Below are positions 56,471-64,000 of a DNA stretch of 64,000 nucleotides, one piece after another. Below the pieces are notes generated by a model that was not told where the DNA came from, searched no databases, and saw nothing but the letters and a program-made list of their open reading frames with translations. The position numbers and the translations under genes are program-made. The DNA comes from Macrocystis pyrifera. Its lineage: Eukaryota; Sar; Phaeophyceae; Laminariales; Laminariaceae. The stretch spans positions 12,703,468 through 12,767,467 of the forward strand of contig JASSKH010000002.1 in assembly GCA_031763025.1 (NCBI GenBank), in the 5' to 3' direction. Within the stretch, counting starts at the first letter, position 1. Every line of letters starts with the position of its first letter.

Positions 56471-56544
56471 GAGAGTTCACGATGTTTACGGGTTATTCGT
56501 ATCAACATTTAAGATGCGAAAAAGCACGGAGAGGGAAGAATCCT

Positions 56545-56930
56545 TGTCTCCTCTCATCTGATAATTTTCGGCCTGATTGGAACACGTGCCATCGACTGGT
56601 CAAAAAGAAAAAAAACCAACAGCAGAGCTTCCCTCTTAGCCTTGTACGCCGCCCGCCCGTCTCGCGACTACCTCACCACCGATTCGGTCCGGATAAAGTT
56701 TTCCTCCCTCTCTGCCACAGTGAGTCCCGTCGCCCGCCTCGCGTGAAGCCCGGTGTTCACCGTGGCCCTTCTTCGCCACTTCGACAAAGTTGGTGCTCAA
56801 ACTGCATTGAAGTCTCTTTAAAGTTTAGTTTGGTCGCAAAAATAAGCTAAGCGGAGCTTAAATACTGTTTTGCATATCAAAACGACCCTTATATCTCGTA
56901 TATGATACAAGCGAAGCCTCAGACGTGCTT
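56545..56930 (+). repeat. Interspersed repeat R2 (subfamily b), 3'-shortened
   Basis: Blocks as in 29440-30000 up to ATATCTCGTATATGATACAA. The CACCCGCTGACACCCGCGG part is missing and the sequence jumps to R5 at GAGTGAGACGGACGGACATG. Confidence 0.7.
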
Positions 56931-56934
56931 CCTT

Positions 56935-57110
56935 GGCGAGTGAGACGGACGGACATGGATGTTTCACCAAAAAATGGAATACCTTGACATAAGATGTCAT
57001 CTAACTTGGGTTTGGTATACCCTGATTGCCTGGTATGAGTTTTTTGTACCGTAAACTGGCAAAAAAGCGCTGGTGTACCGTTTTTTTTTACATTTTGTCT
57101 GTTAGGAAGG
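56935..57110 (+). repeat. R5, single unit
   Basis: Only the second unit of the R5 dimer (ATGGATGTTTCACC to TGGTGTACCGTTTTTTTTTA), then TTAGGAAGGGCAACTAATTT. The deletion that shortened R2b also removed the first R5 unit. Confidence 0.7.
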
Positions 57111-57139
57111 GCAACTAATTTTGCGTTAAGATAGCCCTA

Positions 57140-58179
57140 TTACGGTGGCCCACAATAAATAACCTCTCAAAAGCAACTTTCTTGGTATCATTTTTTTTTT
57201 GGGCATTTTTTTTCTTGACCATCTTTCAAAGCAATGAATTTTCATTTCGACAAATGAGCACGCACACGGCCACAAAGGGGTGCTCTCGAACCGCGGTTGG
57301 GCTGTGATGGAAGCCAGTGACTTCAGCTTTCCAACGATGCTACTTACCAGGTATGGCTAAAAGTATTAGGTTCAAGATGAGGTAGAGCTGGATCAAAATA
57401 GGCAAAAAAAAGGTACTATTTTCGAAGGGGCGTAAGAATACAGCCCCTATACCCCTCGGAATAATGCATGTATGGTATCATAGAAAACCCTACAATATGC
57501 CGCACAGAACTGTGTATCTACTTTTGCGAGAATCCCAGGAGTTACCGAGATACGAGCGTCCAAAGTAGCGAACCTCTGCCCACCCTGGACATGCGGGCGA
57601 AGCAAGGCAAGAAGCGCGCCAAGCCTGAAGGCGAGGAGCGCGGCCGTCCCGGCGGACACGGCACGAAACAGCAGCGATGCGAGAAGCAATTCTATGATGC
57701 TTTCAGCCAACAATGCTTGCCGTGCATGCCATACACAAGCTGTTGACATGGGCCTACGTGTGTCTAAAAAAAAAGCTGGTAAAAATATCATCGGTTGAGT
57801 GCCGTGGGTGAGTGCCGCGGGGAGAGCACCACGAAACATGTAATATGTCATATATCAAGCACTACATGTCTGATTCAAGTTTTTATTCGTTCTATGTACT
57901 CGCCTGGTCGATGCGGTCATTTTAAGCTACTCCACATGGAAACCCGACACCAATACGATAATATGGAGTACTGTTTTGTCGACAGGGGTATCTGTGGTGA
58001 GAATCGCGGCGAAAACAACACTAAATATACAATAACTTACGAACGGCTTGTCCGATTCGAAGTTTTATTCGTTCTACGCACTCGCCTGGTCACTGCGGTC
58101 ATTTTAAGCTATCGTACGTTGATTTCTGACATGCTTTCATTTTTTTCGATTTGGGGTTATTTATTATGGGCCACCGTAA
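57140..58179. mobile_element. 1,040-bp TIR element with TA target duplication
   Basis: The ends are TTACGGTGGCCCACAATAAA (57140 on) and the reverse complement of TTACGGTGGCCCATAATAAA (to 58179). About 25 bp of TIR differ at one position, flanked by TA at 57138-57139 and 58180-58181. The interior has two related blocks of about 120-170 bp (57810-57935 and 57990-58115) sharing TTTTATTCGTTCTA(T/C)G(T/C)ACT, CGCCTGGTC and TGCGGTCATTTTAAGCTA. A short plus-strand ORF (57468-57746; ...RCEKQFYDAFSQQCLPCMPY) and an overlapping minus frame show no DDD/E transposase motifs, so it is non-autonomous. It was inserted close to the tail of an R5 unit. Confidence 0.8.
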
Positions 58180-58204
58180 TATAGGTAAAACTGGGATATT
58201 GCCG

Positions 58205-58290
58205 TCATGAATCGTGGTTTTTTTTTGTCGTGATTCACGACAAAAATCTCACGATTCACTCACGAATCGTGATTTTTTTGTTCGTTAGGA
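58205..58290. other. Compound dyad of GAATCGTG repeats
   Basis: TTTTTGTCGTGA and TCACGACAAAAA form a near-perfect hairpin around 58224-58248. It is flanked by further ATGAATCGTGGTTTTTTT and CGAATCGTGATTTTTTT copies in both orientations. Could extrude as a cruciform or be a nested MITE remnant; no target duplication was recognised. Confidence 0.5.
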
Positions 58291-58311
58291 GTGGCCCAAA
58301 TGCAAAATGGG

Positions 58312-58700
58312 ACTGAGGTATGGAAATTCTCTCGCGACGTAGATACTTGCTAGGTAGAATTTTACTGGTTTGAAGATGCCACTCTTGTCGACGCTATATA
58401 TTTTTCATTGCGTGGCTTTTCAGAAAAGAAAGAAGTGCTAACAGCAGAATATACCAGGCAGCTTATACTACAGTAGATGCTGATCCCACCCGAACTCCAA
58501 CCCAAACCCGAACGCTATTGAGTGAACCATGTGCTTGGATGCAAAAGAGGTGCCGCGGGATGTGTGGGTATGGAGACGTCAGTAGGATCCCTGTTGTAGT
58601 CTTGTTTCGACCTGGTGTAGAAGGGTAGGTCGTCTGTCGTCCATTGTTGTTGTAGGCCGTGGTTGTCGTCGGCCGTTTGACTCTTTAGTCGCAGTCGGCC
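58312..58700. repeat. Helicase-protease 3' fragment (E) plus R6 fragment
   Basis: 58312-58395 matches the conserved 3' region of copies A-C (GAGGTATGGAAATTCTCTCG, CGACGTAGATACTTGCTA, GTTTGAAGATGCC). 58500-58700 is an R6 relative of 33485-33780 (GTGCTTGGATGC, GCCGCGGG, TAGTCTTGTTTCGACCTG, GTAGAAGGGTAGGTCGTC). Confidence 0.55.
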
Positions 58701-58925
58701 TTTTATTTCTTTGAAATTATTCTGACTGTTTCAGGTCTGACAATTAATAATAGGTCAGCATTGTCCTTTGAAGCATGAAGCAAATAAATGATTCAGTCGG
58801 CCTGTCGGAAGCAATCACCATCGTACCAGCAGCAGGTATCACGTAATCACGGCCGGTTGTTTGTGATAGCGACGAAAGCAGCTACTTGTGGTAGTGGTGT
58901 GGTGATGTCTCTCTCTGTAGTCGCT

Positions 58926-59300
58926 CATGCATCTGCTGGCGGCCAAAGCTCAGCAGCAGAAGCAGAAGCAGCTATTAATAGCCGCAAAAAAAATCTCCCC
59001 AGTCAGCGGCAGGCGGCAGCTAAGCTACTCCTCACTGGAGCTGCTGCTCAGGAAGAGCTGGTGCTCAGGAGCAGCTAGCTACTTGTGGTAGTGGTGTGGT
59101 CCCTCCCTGGCGCTTAGGTATCTGCCGTCGGGACAAACTGAAGAAGCATATACATGTCGATCGCGGCCGAAGCTCTCGGCGGCCAAAGCTCAGCAGCAGC
59201 GTCTGAAGCACCAGCAAGCAGCTAGCTGCAAAAAAAGTTCCCCGCAGTCAGCGGCAGGCAGCAGCCAAGCCGCTGCTCAGGAGCAGCAGCTGCAAAAGTT
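58926..59300. repeat. CAG-rich duplicated segment
   Basis: GGCGGCCAAAGCTCAGCAGC, then GCAAAAAAA, CCCC(A/G)CAGTCAGCGGCAGGC and a GCTGCTGCTCAGGA(A/G)CAG-type end, occurs at 58938-59060 and 59178-59295. No gene proposed; the short plus ORF (58788-59078) is Ala/Ser low complexity. Confidence 0.6.
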
Positions 59301-60189
59301 CGAAGCCTTCGGCATCCAAAGTGCTTACGAGTTAGCTACTGCTGCTGCCGTCTCGTGACTCCTTACTCGTGACATCGCAATTTTTCGAGCGTTACAACAG
59401 CATCATCAACAGATTATTTATTCGGCATGCTGTCCGTCGCGGTGCATGATAATACGTAGATACGGGTATCCTGGGCGCGTTAGTTTGTCTCAACTGCTGC
59501 TCCACTTTGTCGGGTCCATTGCTACGTTCTGTACCGATGCGGGTGTCCCCCCTGTGGATCGCTGCATGCTGCGCGTCGCGTTGATGTATTGCCTAATACA
59601 ATCAGCAGTGGAAAAGACGATAGATAGATAGATGTCTTGTACTAATAATACCTAGTACAAAAATTAGTTGTATGATCGCGCTCGCTCCCACCACTACTGC
59701 TATCGTTGTAGTAATACTACTACTGCCGTGCTTCGTACAACAACACCAGGAGAATTAGTGCACTGCAGTGACTGGGTATATCTACTGAAGAATCATTTGT
59801 GGAGACAACGCTACCGTTACTATACTACATGAGTAGAACATGACGCCATAATGTGACCGACTGGCAAGGCATGGTTGATGATTCAAATCTACCGATAGTC
59901 GGATGCGTACTCTGTTGTAATTTGGCTGTTCACGAGCGATGGATATCGATCTCAGGCAGAGGCGGCGGGGGCAGCTGATAAGGCCGATCCGTAATTTGTT
60001 CTGCGCAATGCCGTTGCCCATCTGCACTTTGACTCGCTCATCGTTCAGAGAGCTTGAACAGAACGACATACTTCGGATAAAAGTAAGTGACGAATAACGT
60101 TGAAGATCATTCAGCGGTGAAGCCACGTTTCCTACGTGCAGAATCTCACTGGGATCCGCGTGCAGTTTTATTCGTATGAGGAGTTACGA
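59301..60189. other. No gene recognised
   Basis: Unique sequence with short TAGA and CTACTA runs (59625-59730). The minus ORF 60126-59782 has no recognisable domain. Confidence 0.4.
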
Positions 60190-60830
60190 AAAAGCGCGGA
60201 AATAAAAAATATCCCCGTAACCTCTCATATTATAATTTCTGCCTGATTGGAACACGTTCCACCGGTGGAACACGTTCCACCGGTCAAAAAAAAAAAAAAA
60301 AAAAACGAACAGCAGAGCTTCCCTCTCAGCCTTGTACGCCGCCCGCCCGCCCGTCTCGCGACTACTTCACCACCGATTCTGTCCGGATAAAGTTTTCCTC
60401 CCTCTCTGCCACAGTGAGCCCCGTCGCCCGCCTCGCGTGAAGCCCGGTGCTCACCGTGGCCCTTCTTCGCCAGCTCGACAAAGTTGATGCTCAAACTGCG
60501 TTGAATTTCTCTTTTTGAAGTTTAGTTTGGGCGCGAAAATAAGAACCCTTTGAATATTACTTGGCATATCAAAACGACCCTTATCTCTCGTATATAGTAC
60601 AAGCGGGGTCTACAAGCAGGCCAGACAGAGCCCATCCGTGCTTCCTACGCGTCTCGAGGCCCACGCGACGCCTAGCCATGAAAACGGCGACCGCGCTTCT
60701 TGCAACACCCCCTCTACCTGCTAGCACCCGCTGACAACCCCGGCGGCGTCGGGCTCGCCCGCGGTACTGTGTTCTAAGTACACGCACGCGCACGAAACGA
60801 AAAGAAATGTCTTGAGAAATATTACAAGCA
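60190..60830 (+). repeat. Interspersed repeat R2 (subfamily b)
   Basis: Same blocks as 29440-30000, with a local duplication of GGAACACGTTCCACCGGT at about 60249-60285 and an A-run of about 20. Directly followed by R5. Confidence 0.75.
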
Positions 60831-60839
60831 ACCCTTGAC

Positions 60840-61255
60840 TCGTATCTGCTACGTTCGTATAAACACGAGTACAAGAAGGCGCTTATATTAACGAACGCCG
60901 TTTTTGCGTGAAATAAAAAAGCTGTACCGGGACACTGCTTTTTTGCCAGAAACGGCTTACCTTGACACAAATGATATATATTGAGTTTAGTGTGCTCTGA
61001 TCACCTCTTTTTACTTTTTTGTACCCTAAACCGGAAAAAATACGATGGCGTATCGTTGTTTCGTATTTTGGCGAGTGAGACGGACGGACATGGATGTTTC
61101 GCTATAAAACGGTACACCTTGACAGCAAACTACCATCTGACTTGGGTTTGGTGTACCCAGATTGTCTGGTTTTAAGTTTTTTGTACCGTGAACTGGCAAA
61201 AAAGCGCTGGTGAGTTTTTTGTCATTTTGTGCTATAGGACAGGAAATTAATTTTG
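60840..61255 (+). repeat. Interspersed repeat R5, two-unit dimer
   Basis: Same arrangement as 53370-53815 but more diverged in the first unit. Ends TAGGACAGGAAATTAATTTT, GCTTCTAGATAACCC, also shared with the 53.8 kb copy. Confidence 0.7.
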
Positions 61256-61429
61256 CTTCTAGATAACCCTAAGTAAACCTAGGGAATTAATAAGTGTACT
61301 GTGCTACTTTGGTGTTTCTTATTGCTGTCGCTAGCTCTTCTACTCATATTTTGTTGTTTGTGGTCATTATTGTTATTGCCCTCGATGAAATGCATTCGAG
61401 CGCTGTTCTCAGATTGCTTGTCCCTTTTT

Positions 61430-62870
61430 TTGTGAAGTCGCAGGTGGACTTGTTGAGAGTGACGGGAGAGGCCAGTCTGGACCAGCACAGACGGAACCCC
61501 ACAGCGCTGTGTTTGGCTCAGGCAGAGCGTCTACTTGTTGACTACCGGTACCACATGTTATAGTACTCGGCGGGGACATATACCCAGCAGCAGCACACGA
61601 AGACGGAACGACCACCCGCACCAGTACCACAGCAATAAGATCGATATCATTGAGGTGTAATCGGGGTTGCAGGGCTAAATAAACACTGTTGGCCAATGAA
61701 AAACGAAACATGATCGGGGAAAGACCTCCAACAATCAGTCCGAAAGCTGACGACGCTCTCTTGGCCGAAGCAAAATATGTCGGCTGTTTATTACAATAGG
61801 TAAACGACAGATTGACAAGAGATCTCTGTACCGCTAAATAGTTGTTGTTGGGGAAATGAGAACTGAGGTGGATGCATGCTCTAGGGGGCAAGGGCTTGCC
61901 GCCGGCGTCCTACGGTATCCTCCCAAACCTGAAAAAAAACCCATTTTTTGTTGTGTGTTGTTACACATTCGACAGATTGACGTATTTTCAACTGCCGAAA
62001 CATACATACGATGAGAATCGCAAGATACAAACAAAGGCGAAAAGTATAATTATTTCAGCTGGTGCGACGATACGCGATAGACGCTCGATGTCGACAGAGA
62101 CTCAGCCCACGGGCAACCCGCGCGGTGGTGGGCAAGATCAACTAGCATAGATAACGGGCTAAAAGAAATGAGGTGGATGCATGCTCTAGGGTGCAAGAGC
62201 TTGCCGGCGGTACCTCTATTTTCGGTACGAATTATCTAAATTGAAATTCAGGTCCATTTATTTGCTGCTGCTGCTGTGCCGCTGCTGTAGTCTACGAGTA
62301 CGTATCCACCGAGCGGTGCGCGACGAGTGCGCTACTCTTGGTATCTAGGCCCAAACCCGCGTCAGCTGACAGTAGTCTGGACACGGAGAGATGCGCCGCC
62401 CGCTGACCGCGCGTCGGGCGCGAAGCAACGACGCTATACAGTTGTGTGACCATCCTACCCATCGATCGTTCTGCTGCTGTTTGTTGTCGTGGACAACATC
62501 TTGAATTCAGAGAGCTTACCATTTTTCGATACGAAAAGCTGGTCACCCAAGTCGTCAGATTCTGTGTCTAGGTTAAGGCATGTACACTGGATGTCCTTCA
62601 ACGTCAAATATCCCGCCAGCAGGACCGGAACAGGTGACAACTGCTGCCAGTAGGAAGAGACTCCGGACACACAACAAACCAGGGACGACCCCGGGGACCA
62701 CAGGAACAACACTTCTGTTTCAATTGAGGTGCTACCAGTCGCAGGGCACCATAGCGGCACGAGCACCTGCACCACCAGTACGACAGGATTGAGATCGATT
62801 TCATCGGTTTTCGCGGTTCTAAATACATTACTTACGCGATGCGCGTCACAGCGCAGAAACCGTCTGTACA
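61430..62870. repeat. Paralogous segment pair around a hairpin-bearing direct repeat
   Basis: Segments 61440-61690 and 62620-62830 share GGACC(A/C)CACAG-type sequence and a CAGCACGAG/ACACGAAG block. They also share CACC(C/A)GCACCAGTAC-like sequence, ACAG(C/G)A(A/T), then AGATCGAT(A/T)TCAT(T/C)G. On the minus strand both give a related peptide (x-DIDL-VVLV-VxVP...). Between them GAGGTGGATGCATGCTCTAG and GGTGCAAGAGCTTGCC-type sequence occurs twice (61866 and 62171), each holding a small GGCAAG/CTTGCC hairpin. The relation might reflect decayed coding copies of an unknown gene; no domain recognised. Confidence 0.45.
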
Positions 62871-62909
62871 ATCAACTTACCGGTAGTAAATAGTACCTAC
62901 GGTACACAC

Positions 62910-62980
62910 AAATACCTATATACTTCCCTATTTTGACTAGCAATATTTGGTGCTAGTATACTACTATGGTCCCCCGTCAT
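62910..62980. mobile_element. Diverged end of the TTACGGGGG MITE family
   Basis: AATACCTATATAC, TTCCCTATTTTGACTAGCAA, TATTTGG and TGGTCCCCCGTCATAG parallel the right half of 22934-23040. No left end or TA pair identified. Confidence 0.35.
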
Positions 62981-64000
62981 AGTAGTTTGCTGATGCTGTC
63001 GCTGTTGTTGCCTACCAGGTTACCAGGTACCAGGTATTTCATAATTATACTCCGATTTACTGTAGAGCAGGAAGCGACCTTGTCGAAAAACGTCACAGAA
63101 TATATTGCAAACCCCATGGGTCAAGACCATGCAGCCAGAAGCGACCTTGCACGGCCGTTTGCGCGCGGCGGACAACGATATTAAAAACGGCGTTAGCCAA
63201 CCACGCTGAGCGAGCCATTCTTCTGCAAGGTGATCCCACCTTTGTTGCGATCGATGCGCTGTAGCCAATTTGCGAAATATTCCGTTGCTCGTACCGACTC
63301 TGGCACGAGTGTCTACCAGCGACTGTCCCCCCGGTGAGGCTGAGTCGCGTCGCCCAAGGCGCAGGGCTCCGTTTAACCCGAAAGTTGGCCAAGGCTGCTT
63401 GGAAGTGTGTCCGCTATCGATTTGCGCGGTATACCCGTCAACGTCGGGAGCGGTTTGAGACCAGAATTTGCGAGGATTGGAGTTTCCTTGTGGCTGCGGT
63501 CAGACACACAGACAGACAGACAGACAAGATTGCAATTACCGCAGCTGAGACTCAGTTTTACAAACTGAGAATTAACACAAGTCCCCGGCGCTACAACGCC
63601 AATCGTGTATTACACGAACCAACTACAAAATACATAAATACACGAGCATTGAGTCAGGTTGATGCAGGTCTTCTTTCTTGTGTCACCCTCGTTCTAATTG
63701 TAACACAAATCCGACGGGAAATATTGCAACCATTACAAGACTTCACGATTTTCCTTCCAATTGTCTTGGAATAGCGGTTATATTAGTATCTGGTAGTCTT
63801 TAATTAAGTTACACGAATCTTGCAGACGCGGAGTGCAAATTCTCGCCGACCCTACTGGGTAGAACCACAAAACTTCCTGGGCAGCGGCGAGTGACATGCG
63901 TCAAACCACCGCCACGAGCGCGAGGCCGTAGCTTTTGCTTGAGCGTGCATGTTTGAACGGCGGTGAAAAGAACAAGGTAAAAAAACAAGGAAAAAAAACA
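62981..64000. other. No gene recognised; one plus ORF of 146 codons
   Basis: The plus ORF 63334-63774 is open and basic (RLTRKLAKAAWKCVRYRFAR), but contains a (CAGA) microsatellite at 63508-63524 and has no recognisable domain. An overlapping minus ORF (63392-63093) is equally long. TACCAGGTA motifs cluster at 63013-63036. Confidence 0.35.

Overview
This window is eukaryotic, repeat-dominated and gene-poor. The evidence is long non-coding stretches, CAG/GCT runs, many degenerate minisatellites, a serine/threonine kinase exon of a eukaryotic family, LINE, hAT, Harbinger-like and TA-inserting DNA-transposon remnants, and an ORF interrupted by a GTAAGT...CAG intron. It looks like an accessory, transposon-rich part of a protist or algal nuclear genome. 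A stramenopile alga is my best guess, from the CAG-rich low-complexity sequence and the style of the kinase and retroelement fragments, but nothing here proves the lineage. I see no rRNA, convincing tRNA, CRISPR array or bacterial-type operon.

Layout. 0-5 kb: a decayed Harbinger-like transposase, a LINE C-terminal remnant (minus strand), and an inverted copy of a roughly 1.1 kb composite repeat (families R1 + R2). 5-8.5 kb: a 20-bp minisatellite, a duplicated segment, and the first exon of a STE20-type (OSR1/SPAK/Fray-like) kinase at 8.43-8.20 kb. 8.5-13 kb: nothing recognisable. 13-16 kb: a 'CCCGGAACTTCTGTGAG' minisatellite and a 1.5 kb GATCTG-rich satellite. 16.8-24 kb: a 79-bp MITE, a BED-finger-like ORF, an 842-bp hAT-like element, GGGACGG minisatellites and a 107-bp MITE. 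24.7-28 kb: two decayed copies of a helicase-protease mobile element. 28-37 kb: a macrosatellite, R2/R5 composites, a coiled-coil ORF and a CCCGACC minisatellite. 41-46 kb: a small basic ORF cluster, a TATG microsatellite of about 460 bp ending exactly on a nested R1/R2 array, and another tandem array. 49.6-55 kb: the best-preserved helicase-protease element, then a further decayed copy. 55-64 kb: tandem arrays, a 1,040-bp TIR element with TA target duplications, and more R2/R5 copies.

The most interesting object is the minus-strand ORF at 52.04-50.18 kb. It joins the C-terminal end of a Pif1/Helitron-type helicase to a domain with the Cys and His boxes of a ubiquitin-specific (C19) protease. 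Its 3' flank ends in a GC-rich hairpin that recurs at the ends of the other copies. The copy is 5'-truncated against a minisatellite, so no complete element lies in this window. A second genome-scale signal is strong over-representation of the palindrome-like 9-mer TACC(A/T)GGTA. Functional calls rest on reading translations by eye; no database search was possible.
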